From: Lachnospiraceae bacterium
GTDB taxonomy: Bacteria > Bacillota > Clostridia > Lachnospirales > Lachnospiraceae
Assembly (NCBI GenBank): GCA_900767585.1
Contig: CAAFZP010000045.1
Span: 1 to 61,043 of the forward strand
Direction of reading: 5' to 3'
DNA length: 61,043 bases
How positions within the stretch are numbered: the first letter of the stretch is position 1; every line of letters starts with the position of its first letter. This document shows, piece by piece, positions 17,474 through 25,899 of this stretch. A program made the position numbers and the translations under genes. The notes under the pieces are model-generated. The model made no database searches, was not told the DNA's origin, and saw only the letters and a program-made list of their open reading frames with translations.

Positions 17474-18586
17474 TTAGTACGCATCTGCGTTGATATTTAC
17501 CGGAAGTACAACATAAATATACGTACCTGCATCATCTCTTATAATACAAGGAGATTTTGCATCCCGCATGTAAATATAGATATCCTCGTCATCAATTACC
17601 TTTAACACATCTGTTAAAAACTTTGGATTGAATCCAATGATGATTTCTTCACCATCTTTTGTAATATCAATTTCTTCATCCATGGAACCCATCATAGTAT
17701 CCACTTTCAAATACATTCTGTCTTCCTTGATACTTACAACGATTGGTTTTTTATCAGATTCACGCATCAGGATTGTGGCACGGTCAATACAGTTAAAGAA
17801 TTCTTTATTATTTACCTTTACTTTAATCTTGTGGTCCATGGAAAGCATCTGTACAATCTTGAAATATTCCCCTTCAAGCAGACGGGATACTACCATTGTA
17901 TGATCATATTCAAATAATATATGTCTGTCTGTGAAGTAGATCGTCACCATATCATCTACACCGCCTGTGATGATTTTGGATAAATCATTCAATGTTTTTC
18001 CCGGTACTACAACACTGACATTGGAAGAATTTCCTTTCAGTTGAAGATTACGAAGAGAAATACGATGTCCATCTAAGGATACAACCTGTAACACCCCATC
18101 TTTTACTTCAAACAGTTCACCGGTCATCAGTTTATTATTTTCATTATCAGAAATAGAAAAAATCGTCTGTCTGATGATTTCTTTCAATGAAAACTGTGAA
18201 AGCTCAATACTTTTTTCTTTTTCTATCTGTGGAAGTTCCGTGAAGTCTTCTCCTGATTTCGATGAGATGACAAATTTTGATTTTTCACATCTTATAATGG
18301 TTTTATAGTCCGGAGTTGATTCAATAAATATATCACTGTCCGGAAGTTTCCGTATAATATCATTAAAGATCTTTGCTTCGATTGCGATACGTCCCATCTC
18401 AATGACATCTCCATCGAGAACTGTTTCGATACCGATTTCCAGATCATTTGCTGTCAACTTTATACAATCCGCATATACATCAACCAATATACATTCCAAT
18501 ATTGGCATCGTAGTTTTTGTAGATACTGCTTTTGAAACAATGTTCAATGCATTTAACAGGTTTGATTTTGAACATTTGATTTTCAT
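17474..18586 (-). CDS. dnaN: DNA polymerase III beta subunit (sliding clamp)
   Basis: A 370-residue clamp that encircles DNA and tethers the replicative polymerase. It is of normal length, with the three-fold clamp architecture recognisable by the N-terminal MKIKCSKSNLLNALNIVSKAV and by the C-terminal YVVLPVNIN end. AAAGGAG precedes the ATG. It follows dnaA with a 263-bp gap that holds the origin unwinding region. Confidence 0.98.
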   Translation of the reverse strand: MKIKCSKSNLLNALNIVSKAVSTKTTMPILECILVDVYADCIKLTANDLEIGIETVLDGDVIEMGRIAIEAKIFNDIIRKLPDSDIFIESTPDYKTIIRCEKSKFVISSKSGEDFTELPQIEKEKSIELSQFSLKEIIRQTIFSISDNENNKLMTGELFEVKDGVLQVVSLDGHRISLRNLQLKGNSSNVSVVVPGKTLNDLSKIITGGVDDMVTIYFTDRHILFEYDHTMVVSRLLEGEYFKIVQMLSMDHKIKVKVNNKEFFNCIDRATILMRESDKKPIVVSIKEDRMYLKVDTMMGSMDEEIDITKDGEEIIIGFNPKFLTDVLKVIDDEDIYIYMRDAKSPCIIRDDAGTYIYVVLPVNINADAY

Positions 18587-18849
18587 GTGTTTAAAACTCC
18601 TTTCGAGGCTGCTGGCCAGCTATAAATATATAAAATAAATTAGTAGTAGTAATAGTAGTAAGTGTGGATATGTTTATAACTACTTTAACCCTATATAAAT
18701 GCTGATAAAGTAGTGCTTAATAACTATGTTGAAATACATTTTTTTGTCTGTGGACGGATATGGATAACTTTTCTAATTAACGTTAACATAATAATGCTTT
18801 CAAAAAGTGTCAACATCTTATACTATGACTTTTAAACATCCAATCAACA
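18587..18849. other. oriC unwinding region between dnaA and dnaN
   Basis: This gap holds, left to right on the plus strand, a GC palindrome GCTGGCCAGC (18611-18620), an AT-only tract (18621-18640), seven TAG/TAA trinucleotides (18641-18661, a DnaA-trio), and one base later a DnaA box TGTGGATAT (18663-18671, one mismatch). A further near-box TATGGATAA is at 18759-18767. The order AT tract, trios, DnaA box matches the basal unwinding element of Bacillus oriC. DnaA would load from the box onto the trio strand and open the AT tract beside dnaN. Confidence 0.8.
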
Positions 18850-20229
18850 TTATGATTTCGTGTCTAGTTTTTTTATAATCGTCTCAATCGTATTGTTAAA
18901 GGCAGGATCTTCTTTTCTTTTCGCTTCAACCCTGTTTATACCGTTGATTACCGTTGTGTGGTCACGTCCGCCAACAATATTTCCGGCAGATTGCAAGGAC
19001 ATCACTGTCAGTTTTCTGCACAAATACATGACTACCTGTCTGGCTGTTGCAATATCCTGGCTTCTTTTTTTGGAGCGGATATCATCGGCAGATATATTCA
19101 TATGTTCAGAAACAGTTTTCAGAATTGTTTCTCCGGTCAATGTTTCGGTTTTTTCTTTATTTATAAGATCCTTTAAAGATTCTTTGGCAGTTTCCAAAGT
19201 GACTTCTTCTTTCATCAATTTGGAAAAAATTCCAATCTTATGTAATGCACCCTCGAGCTCCCGGATATTATTTGTTACGTTTTCTGCAATATATTGGAAA
19301 ACTTCTTCCGGAATATCGTTTAAGTGATCCATCTCAGCTTTTGTTTTCAAGATTGCCATACGGGTTTCATAATCCGGTTCATGGATATCAATCGGAATAC
19401 CGCATTCAAAACGGGAACGAATTCTTTCATTGAGTGACTGCAACTCCTTTGGAGGCTGGTCAGAAGAAAGAATAATCTGTTTCTTATTATTATAAAGTTC
19501 GTTAAATGTATTGAAAAATTCTGTCTGTGTACTTTCTTTTTTGATAATAAATTGAATATCGTCAATCAGCAGTACGTCTACATTTCTGTATTTTTCACGG
19601 AACTCATTTGTAGTATGATTTTTAATCGCATCAATAATTTCATGTGTAAATGTCTCAGAAGGAACATATAACACTTTTGTTTTATCATTTTTTTGAAGTA
19701 TATAATGTGCAATCGACTGCATAAGATGCGTTTTGCCGAGTCCGGAGTTTCCATATAAAAAGAGGGGATTAAAATTATCCTGTCCCGGAAGATCTGCGAC
19801 TGCCAGACAAGTTGCATGTGCATGTCTGTTTCCTTCTCCAACGATAAATGTGTCAAATGTGTATTTTGGATTCAGGTTGCTGCGGCTGACTGCTTCTTTA
19901 TAGGAGTCCGATTTTTCAACTGCTTCTTTTCTTGCTTCTTCGTCGTTATCAATCAGATTTTTTAATTCATCGATTACAATCTCGATTGTACTGTCATTTA
20001 ATGTTTCCCGGATAGAGGAAAGCAAAAAAATGTCAAATTCCTTCCGTTTCAGAAACTTTAATGCGTTCTCTCCAAGCTTTTCATCTACATAGAAATAAAC
20101 AGTATTGTTCTTTACTTCATAAATCTTAAGAGAACGAATCCATGTATTGATCATGATACTGGAAATATCATATTCCGTTTCTAACAGGGATAAAATTTCT
20201 TCCCATTTTGACTCGATTAATTCTTTCAT
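18850..20229 (-). CDS. dnaA: chromosomal replication initiator DnaA
   Basis: A 459-residue AAA+ initiator. Domain III carries Walker A GNSGLGKTH (about 160) and Walker B VLLIDDIQF. Domain IV has the DNA-binding signature GGRDHTTVINGI near residue 430. It binds the DnaA boxes on both sides of its own gene and starts replication. It has a promoter at 20278-20306, inside the upstream half of the origin, so it is probably autoregulated. Confidence 0.98.
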   Translation of the reverse strand: MKELIESKWEEILSLLETEYDISSIMINTWIRSLKIYEVKNNTVYFYVDEKLGENALKFLKRKEFDIFLLSSIRETLNDSTIEIVIDELKNLIDNDEEARKEAVEKSDSYKEAVSRSNLNPKYTFDTFIVGEGNRHAHATCLAVADLPGQDNFNPLFLYGNSGLGKTHLMQSIAHYILQKNDKTKVLYVPSETFTHEIIDAIKNHTTNEFREKYRNVDVLLIDDIQFIIKKESTQTEFFNTFNELYNNKKQIILSSDQPPKELQSLNERIRSRFECGIPIDIHEPDYETRMAILKTKAEMDHLNDIPEEVFQYIAENVTNNIRELEGALHKIGIFSKLMKEEVTLETAKESLKDLINKEKTETLTGETILKTVSEHMNISADDIRSKKRSQDIATARQVVMYLCRKLTVMSLQSAGNIVGGRDHTTVINGINRVEAKRKEDPAFNNTIETIIKKLDTKS

Positions 20230-20277
20230 ACAAATAACTCCTCATTATGCACGTTTCCCATTGCATACTCGGATTCT

Positions 20278-20306
20278 ATTTTACAATAAATTTAAAATTT
20301 TAGCAA
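20278..20306 (-). promoter_or_regulatory. dnaA promoter
   Basis: On the minus strand TTGCTA (20306-20301) and TAAAAT (20283-20278) are 17 bp apart, about 50 bp upstream of the dnaA start. Confidence 0.65.
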
Positions 20307-20412
20307 GTTTTCACCGGGAATAATATCAATTCAAAAATACAATGTTATGTAAAGTAAAATGAGTTTTACTTAAAAAATTGTGTATAAAAGAAATAACGTA
20401 AAATAGACATTT

Positions 20413-20518
20413 TGTAGATAAATAAACATGAAATATACAAGTTATCAACAAGTTAATAACAATTTGTGGATAACATTATGTAAATCAGATAGGTATAACC
20501 TATTATATTTGTGGATAA
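20413..20518. other. oriC DnaA-box cluster upstream of dnaA
   Basis: Two perfect boxes TGTGGATAA (20465-20473 and 20510-20518) and two single-mismatch boxes, TGTAGATAA (20413-20421) and TTATCAACA (20442-20450), lie in AT-rich DNA between the divergent dnaA and rpmH genes. Together with the dnaA-dnaN gap this makes a bipartite origin. Confidence 0.85.
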
Positions 20519-20524
20519 CTTCTA

Positions 20525-20553
20525 TTGACGGAAGACTTTTTTTTCAATATAAT
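20525..20553 (+). promoter_or_regulatory. rpmH operon promoter
   Basis: TTGACG (20525-20530), a 17-bp spacer and a perfect TATAAT (20548-20553) lie 63 bp before rpmH. The -35 box starts only 7 bp after a perfect DnaA box, so DnaA could affect it. Confidence 0.85.
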
Positions 20554-20615
20554 AGGCGAGTATGCAGTTTTTAGGCATAACAACAAAAAAATAGAAGAAA
20601 AGGAGGACTTTCATT

Positions 20616-20750
20616 ATGAAAATGACATTTCAGCCAAAGAAGAGACAGCGTTCTAAAGTTCACGGCTTTAGAAAGAGAATGAGCACAGCAAACGGAAGAA
20701 AGGTATTGGCCGCAAGACGTGCAAAGGGCAGAAAGCAGTTATCAGCGTAG
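20616..20750 (+). CDS. rpmH: 50S ribosomal protein L34
   Basis: A 44-residue, strongly basic protein starting MKMTFQPKKRQRSKVHGF and ending KGRKQLSA, the standard L34 pattern. AAAGGAGG is 9 nt upstream of the ATG. It is the first gene right of the origin, as in almost all bacteria. Confidence 0.97.
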   Translation: MKMTFQPKKRQRSKVHGFRKRMSTANGRKVLAARRAKGRKQLSA

Positions 20751-20791
20751 GTCACAGGTACTGTGACCTTTTTCATTAAGTGGAGAATTGT

Positions 20792-21175
20792 ATGAGACAT
20801 ATAGTTACACTTAAAAATAACAGAGAGTTCGGCAAGGTGTATAACCAAAGAGAATCGTTTGCCAATAAGTATTTAGTGATGTATCTGAGAGCCAACAACT
20901 TGGATTACAGTAGAATTGGAATCTCTGTTAGCAAAAAAGTTGGTAATAGTGTGGTCAGACACCGGTTGACCAGATTGATCAGGGAAACATACCGGTTGAA
21001 TAAATACCGTATTAAGGATGGATATGATATTGTAGTGGTAGCGAGAGCTGCCGCAAAAGGAAAAGGGTTTCATGAGATTGATTCCGCATTTTTACATCTC
21101 GCAGGAAAACAGAAAATCCTGAAGAAAGTGGATGAATGCGTGACATCTGATGATGCAGGCAATGGAGAGGCGTGA
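20792..21175 (+). CDS. rnpA: ribonuclease P protein component
   Basis: A 127-residue basic protein that assists the RNase P RNA in trimming tRNA 5' ends. The signature block RIGISVSKKVGNSVVRHRLTRLIRE is present around residues 45-70. The ATG at 20792 has GGAG at a good distance; a GTG at 20780 in the same frame is less likely. The tail overlaps the start of yidD. Confidence 0.96.
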   Translation: MRHIVTLKNNREFGKVYNQRESFANKYLVMYLRANNLDYSRIGISVSKKVGNSVVRHRLTRLIRETYRLNKYRIKDGYDIVVVARAAAKGKGFHEIDSAFLHLAGKQKILKKVDECVTSDDAGNGEA

Positions 21176-21179
21176 TGGT

Positions 21180-21392
21180 ATGAAGAAACTATGTATATGG
21201 ATGATTCGTATGTATCAGAAATATATTTCGCCGATCAAACCGTATGGACATTGCAAATATTATCCAACCTGTTCCAATTATGCAATCGAAGCATATAAAA
21301 AATACGGTTTTTTCAAAGGTACGATTTTGGCAGTCTGGAGAATTTTAAGGTGCAATCCGTTTTCAAAAGGTGGATATGACCCGGTTCCCTAA
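21180..21392 (+). CDS. yidD: membrane protein insertion efficiency factor YidD
   Basis: A 70-residue protein of the YidD family, thought to help YidC-dependent insertion at the inner face of the membrane. It has an amphipathic N-terminus and the family cysteines in HCKYYPTCSNYAIEAY and LRCNPFSKGGYDPVP. The start at 21180 is 5 nt after the rnpA stop, with GGAG upstream inside rnpA. Confidence 0.95.
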   Translation: MKKLCIWMIRMYQKYISPIKPYGHCKYYPTCSNYAIEAYKKYGFFKGTILAVWRILRCNPFSKGGYDPVP

Positions 21393-21434
21393 GATGTAAA
21401 ACTAAGGTTTTACACGAATTGTTTGGAGGACAGT

Positions 21435-22706
21435 ATGTTTTTAACACAGTCAGGTGGCTTTATCATTAAGCCAATTTCGAGGCTTTTAGGAGCCATTCTT
21501 AGTTTGCTTTACCGTGGACTGAATGCAATCGGCGTGGAATCAATCGGTATTGCGATTATTTTATTTACATTGATTGTGAGATTGATTATCTTTCCATTGA
21601 TGTATAAGCAGAATCGTTCAAGCAAGATTATGTCAATGATTCAGCCGGAAATCAACAAGGCAACTAAGAAGTACAGAGGTAAGACAGATCAGCAGTCAAT
21701 GATGGAAGTACAGCGAATCACGAAAGAGATTCAGAGTAAGTATGGTGTCAGTATGACAAGTGGTTGTCTGACATCGTTGATCCAGCTTCCTATTTTCCTT
21801 GCTTTGTACCGTGTAATCCAGAATATACCTGCTTATGTTCCAAAGGTATATGATATGTATAAACCGATTGCGACAGCAATTCAAAATGATACAACAGCAC
21901 AGGAAGCGCTGAAGGCGGTAACCGCAAATGGCGGACAGCAGCTTGAAAATGCCATGAAAGTAGTTGATTTTGGCAATACAAACAAAATCATTGATGTGCT
22001 TGCAAATTTCCCGGGACAGTTGTGGGATACATTTGCTGCAAAACTCGGAAATTCAGGAGCCGTTGTTGATGCAATGGCAGCAAATGGAAATGTGGATAAT
22101 ATTAAGCAGATTTACAACTTCTTTGGTTTGGATCTGACGACAGTTCCACATTTTGCACTTACTACAGCAATTATAATTCCTGTATTGTCACTCATCTTCC
22201 AGTTCTTAAGTATGAAAGTAACACCAATGCAGGGGTCGGATGATCCGGCACAGCAGGCTACGATGGGAACAATGAAGACCATGATGTATGTCATGCCAAT
22301 CTTCTCTTTCTTCGTCTGTGTAAATGTACCTTGTGGTGTAGGTCTTTACTGGGCAATGGGTTCATTCATCTCTTTCATTACAACAGTTTGTACGAATGCT
22401 TATTTCAAGCGTTGTGATATGGACAAGATTCTGGAAAAGAGTATGGCAAAGGCTGCAAAGAAGAATGCCAAAAAGAAGAAGAAAAACAAGAAATCCTTTA
22501 TGGAGAAAATGCAGGAAGCAGCATTTGGTCAGGCATCTTCTTCGGAAGAAGGTAAAGCAACAAGCAGCGTGACAAATGCAAGCCTGAAGAGTTACACTTC
22601 CAACACGATGAAGTCCGGAACAGATACCGGAACAAAATATCGTGCAGGATCGCTTGCTTTCAAAGCAAATATCATGCAGAATTATAACAATGACAAGGAT
22701 AAGTAA
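21435..22706 (+). CDS. yidC: membrane protein insertase YidC/SpoIIIJ
   Basis: A 423-residue Oxa1/YidC family insertase. It has about five membrane segments, the cytoplasmic loop with IQPEINKATKKYRGKTDQQ, and conserved SGCLTSLIQLPIFLALYRV. An insert of about 90 residues between segments (ALKAVTANGGQQLENAMK...) is larger than in Bacillus SpoIIIJ. The C-terminal tail is lysine-rich (AKKNAKKKKKNKKSF) and could touch the ribosome. No lipobox is evident at the N-terminus. GGAGG precedes the ATG. Confidence 0.95.
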   Translation: MFLTQSGGFIIKPISRLLGAILSLLYRGLNAIGVESIGIAIILFTLIVRLIIFPLMYKQNRSSKIMSMIQPEINKATKKYRGKTDQQSMMEVQRITKEIQSKYGVSMTSGCLTSLIQLPIFLALYRVIQNIPAYVPKVYDMYKPIATAIQNDTTAQEALKAVTANGGQQLENAMKVVDFGNTNKIIDVLANFPGQLWDTFAAKLGNSGAVVDAMAANGNVDNIKQIYNFFGLDLTTVPHFALTTAIIIPVLSLIFQFLSMKVTPMQGSDDPAQQATMGTMKTMMYVMPIFSFFVCVNVPCGVGLYWAMGSFISFITTVCTNAYFKRCDMDKILEKSMAKAAKKNAKKKKKNKKSFMEKMQEAAFGQASSSEEGKATSSVTNASLKSYTSNTMKSGTDTGTKYRAGSLAFKANIMQNYNNDKDK

Positions 22707-22721
22707 TATTTAGGAGTTAAG

Positions 22722-23351
22722 ATGGAATATAGAGAGTTTAAAGCCAAGACAGTCGATGAGGCAATTACACTCGCTTCTACAGAGCTCGGATGTGCAAGTA
22801 CAGATCTTGAGTATGAAGTAATCGAGAAGGGTTCCACAGGTTTCCTTGGAATCGGTGCAAAGCAGGCAGTCATTAAGGCAAAGAAAAAGGAAAGCTTTTT
22901 GGATGATATTCAGGAATATCTTGATAATTTGTTCAAGGCGATGGATATCGAGGCAAAGGTTACAATCGATTATGATGAAGCAGAAGCAACGATGGATATC
23001 GATGTGGAAGGTCCGGATATGGGTATCCTGATCGGTAAGCGTGGACAGACATTGGATTCGCTGCAGTATCTGATCAGTTTGTTCGTAAATAAGAAGAGTG
23101 AATCTTATATCCGTGTCAAGCTCGATACAGAAAACTATCGTGCAAGAAGAAAGGATACGCTTGAGAACCTTGCAAAGAATATTTCATTCAAGGTTAAGAG
23201 AACAAGAAGACCTTTTACTTTAGAGCCTATGAATCCTTATGAGAGAAGAATCATCCATTCTGCTCTTCAGAATGATAAATATGTTGCTACCAGAAGTGAG
23301 GGTGAAGAACCTTATCGTAAGGTTGTTATCTACTTGAAGAAAAATGCTTAA
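22722..23351 (+). CDS. jag: Jag/KhpB RNA-binding protein
   Basis: A 209-residue protein with the three usual parts: a Jag N-domain (1-55, ending GSTGFLGIGAKQAVI), a KH domain with the GILIGKRGQTLDSLQYL loop near 100-117, and a C-terminal R3H domain (NPYERRIIHSALQ...SEGEEPYRKVVIYLK). Orthologues (KhpB/EloR) bind RNA and influence cell elongation. It follows yidC by 15 bp and ends the first plus-strand unit at a clear terminator. Confidence 0.95.
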   Translation: MEYREFKAKTVDEAITLASTELGCASTDLEYEVIEKGSTGFLGIGAKQAVIKAKKKESFLDDIQEYLDNLFKAMDIEAKVTIDYDEAEATMDIDVEGPDMGILIGKRGQTLDSLQYLISLFVNKKSESYIRVKLDTENYRARRKDTLENLAKNISFKVKRTRRPFTLEPMNPYERRIIHSALQNDKYVATRSEGEEPYRKVVIYLKKNA

Positions 23352-23356
23352 TTATA

Positions 23357-23393
23357 AAAAGGATAATCGTTGAAAAACGGTTATCCTTTTTTA
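23357..23393 (+). terminator. jag terminator
   Basis: AAAAGGATAATCGTT and AACGGTTATCCTTTT form a stem of about 14 bp with a GAAA-type loop, ending in TTTTTTA, 6 bp after the jag stop. Confidence 0.9.
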
Positions 23394-23405
23394 GTGAGTT
23401 GAAAT

Positions 23406-23773
23406 AATTGCAAAACATAGTAGTAGTTGAAACATATATTTCAATATGATTTATTCTATATACAATGTATTGAATCTAAGAAGTTCTAAATGTTCTGATT
23501 TATATATTGATATAATACGCCACCGCCGCACGGGTATTGCCCCCTCGCTTTGCTCGTCGGCAGGTTGTCGGGCGCATCCTAAATATGAACTTCGTTCATA
23601 TTCGACCTCTGCTCGCCATCCATGGCTCAATGGCGGCTTTTTTGAAAATCGTGTTCAAACATGGCTAGTCTAATTACAGAACATTAAGAACTTCTAGGAT
23701 TCAAACATATCGTATATTAGAATAAATTCATATTGAAATATATGAATTCAAGTATTGATTGTGTTTTGCAATT
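23406..23773. repeat. palindromic element, copy 1 (mnmE 3' side)
   Basis: This 368-bp stretch is one long imperfect inverted repeat. Its ends are a perfect 12-bp pair (23406-23417 with 23762-23773, AATTGCAAAACA/TGTTTTGCAATT). Inside, the arms pair again (for example GAAGTTCTAAATGTTCTG with CAGAACATTAAGAACTTC) and close on a small loop hairpin around CCATCCATGGCTCAATGG. The inner part is repeated, in the same orientation, at 25210-25450. This copy carries about 80 extra bases (23530-23612). No coding capacity is evident. It fills the whole gap between the jag terminator and the mnmE stop. Confidence 0.85.
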
Positions 23774-23787
23774 GTTTGTTGGTCACT

Positions 23788-25161
23788 TTATTTACCCATA
23801 CAGAATTCGGCGAATATTTTATTGACGAGATCGTCTTCGAGTTCTTCGCCGATGATTTTGCCGAGACTTGTGTAAGCGGACATCAGATCAATCGTGAAGA
23901 AGTCCTCTCCCATTCCCATGTCGATACTTTCTAAGACTTTGTTCAGGCTTTCTCTTGTGTCATAGAGTAATGATTTGTGACGCATGTTTGTGATGTAGAG
24001 TTCATCGTTGTAGGCGAGTTCCCGGTTGAAGAACATAGACTTTAACAGGTCGTGAAGTTGTTCTTTGCCGGTGCCTTCTTTCGCTGATATTTCCAGTATT
24101 TTAGTATCTAGTTTTGAAGTTATCCCCAACTTATCCACAATCAGATTCTGATCATTTTTATTGATTAAAGTAATGACTTTTTTGCCTTGTAAAGTATCCA
24201 TAATCTGGTAATCGTCTTCATTTAATTCGCAGGTTCCGTCAACGATGTATAAAATCAGATCTGCGTCGGAAATAGTTGTGATTGCCTTATTAACTCCAAT
24301 CTTTTCCACGATATCTTCCGTATCATGAATCCCCGCTGTATCCACGATATTCAGCGTAATTCCGTCAATATTGACCAGTTCCTCCAGGGTGTCTCTCGTT
24401 GTGCCGGCAACCTCTGTGACAATCGCACGTTCTTCTCCTAATAACATATTCAAAACAGAGGATTTACCTGCGTTTGGACGTCCTACGATGGCTGTTCGGA
24501 TGCCCTCCTTAATGATGCGCCCATTTTCACTGGTTGACAGTAAATGATTTACAGTTATCAACATGTTATCCACAGTGTCATGTAATTGCTGTGGAAAGTT
24601 ATCTAATGAATAATTTTCAGGGTCATCCAGGGCTGATTCGATGTATGCAATGTTATAAAGTAAAGTATCACGCAGATCAGTAATGGTTGTCTTTAATTCT
24701 CCGCGGAGCTGAAGCAATGATGATCTGGCTGCCATATCATTCTTGGCATGAATCAGATCCATGACAGATTCTGCCTGTGACATATCAATCCGTCCACCTA
24801 GGAATGCACGCTTCGTAAATTCACCCGGTTCTGCCGGTCTTGCACCAAGCTGGATCACAAGATCCAATACACGCTTTAAAACAGTGATACCTCCATGACA
24901 ATCAAATTCCACAACATCTTCGGTTGTGTATGTCTTTGGTCCCCGCATGACAAGTGCCACTGCTTCATCATAGAGTTCCCCATCATAGAGGATCTTTCCA
25001 TAAGCGGCGGTATAGCTTTCCATATTCATAATCGTTTTTTTCTTATTTACCGGCTGAAAAACCTGGTTTGCAATCTGAAAAGCGGTATCTCCACTCATCC
25101 GAATAATACCTATCCCGGAATCACCCATCCCGGTTGCAATCGCAGCAATTGTCTCACTCAT
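23788..25161 (-). CDS. mnmE: tRNA modification GTPase MnmE
   Basis: A 457-residue GTPase that works with MnmG to place the cmnm5 group on wobble uridine-34. It has the N-terminal folate-binding domain, the central helical domain with the G domain inserted (G1 GRPNAGKSSVLN, G3 DTAGIHDTED, G4 NKND) and the C-terminal FCMGK, whose cysteine is conserved. The start at 25161 has GGAAAGG upstream. In most Firmicutes the gene is co-oriented between jag and mnmG; here it is reversed and bracketed by two palindromic elements. Confidence 0.97.
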   Translation of the reverse strand: MSETIAAIATGMGDSGIGIIRMSGDTAFQIANQVFQPVNKKKTIMNMESYTAAYGKILYDGELYDEAVALVMRGPKTYTTEDVVEFDCHGGITVLKRVLDLVIQLGARPAEPGEFTKRAFLGGRIDMSQAESVMDLIHAKNDMAARSSLLQLRGELKTTITDLRDTLLYNIAYIESALDDPENYSLDNFPQQLHDTVDNMLITVNHLLSTSENGRIIKEGIRTAIVGRPNAGKSSVLNMLLGEERAIVTEVAGTTRDTLEELVNIDGITLNIVDTAGIHDTEDIVEKIGVNKAITTISDADLILYIVDGTCELNEDDYQIMDTLQGKKVITLINKNDQNLIVDKLGITSKLDTKILEISAKEGTGKEQLHDLLKSMFFNRELAYNDELYITNMRHKSLLYDTRESLNKVLESIDMGMGEDFFTIDLMSAYTSLGKIIGEELEDDLVNKIFAEFCMGK

Positions 25162-25179
25162 AACCAAACACCTTTCCAT

Positions 25180-25483
25180 ATATTCGGCAATTACGAAATA
25201 TCTTATATATTCTACATATATTTCAATATAAATTCATTCGATATACAATGTATTGAATCTAAGAAGTTCTAAATGTTCTGATATACCCATCATTAGAATA
25301 CGCCACCGCCGCCAATTCGCCATCCATGGCTCAATGGCGGCTTGTTTGAACATCGTGTTCAAACATGGCTAATATACTTACAGAACATTAAGAACTTCTA
25401 GGATTCAAACATATCGTATATCTTAATGAATTCATATTGAAATATATGATATATTCATATTTTGTTTCGTAATTGCCGAATAT
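25180..25483. repeat. palindromic element, copy 2 (mnmE 5' side)
   Basis: A 304-bp imperfect inverted repeat with a perfect 19-bp terminal pair (25180-25198 with 25465-25483, ATATTCGGCAATTACGAAA and its complement). The inner arms and loop match copy 1 closely and in the same orientation, but the outermost stem sequence is different while still self-complementary. It begins 2-3 bp upstream of the mnmE ribosome site, so it forms the mnmE leader or promoter region. No open reading frame of note. Confidence 0.85.
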
Positions 25484-25657
25484 AAAATATACTTTCATAA
25501 GGTACCCGCATGCGGTGCACCAACATACGAGAAAATCACAATTTCCTCTATTATACCTTTTCTTTTTTTATTCAACAAGGTATAATTAATAAGTTAAAAT
25601 TGTAGTTACAACATAATTAAATATACAATGATTCAATTAAAGTAGAATATGTAGATT
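25484..25657. other. AT-rich gap between palindromic elements
   Basis: No gene is seen. It holds a short GC palindrome CCGCATGCGG near 25508-25517. The rest is AT-rich and probably includes promoter sequence for mnmG, but I cannot fix one. Confidence 0.4.
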
Positions 25658-25882
25658 GATAATTCAAACCAGCCATATACGTAAATCGAGATTTCTAATA
25701 TTACAAATTCGAAAGCAGACCGTCGAAGCACGCTGGTACTTAATGAGCAGTGATACTAATTCGTAGAATTAGTGTTACTGCGAATTTAGTACCACTGCGT
25801 GATGAGCCGAACGGGAGTGTGTCTGCGAAGAATTTGGTAATTTAGAAATCTCGTTTATGAAAGTAGATAGGTTTGAATTATC
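25658..25882. repeat. palindromic element of the mnmG leader
   Basis: A 225-bp inverted repeat unrelated in sequence to the two copies around mnmE. Outer arms GATAATTCAAACC (25658-25670) and GGTTTGAATTATC (25870-25882) are perfect over 13 bp. A second perfect 12-bp pair is CGAGATTTCTAA (25687-25698) with TTAGAAATCTCG (25842-25853), and GCAGAC pairs with GTCTGC further in. The centre holds another hairpin, CAGTGATACTAATTC with GAATTAGTGTTACTG. It ends a few bases before the mnmG ribosome site. Confidence 0.85.
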
Positions 25883-25899
25883 TTCAAGAGGATTTTATC

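Noticed and set aside
23446..23673. A 75-codon frame inside palindromic element copy 1
   Set aside because: It crosses the palindrome; copy 2 does not conserve the frame.
23394..25657. Insertion sequence or transposon around mnmE
   Set aside because: The flanking elements carry no transposase frame, and no target duplication was found; they are listed as palindromic repeats instead.
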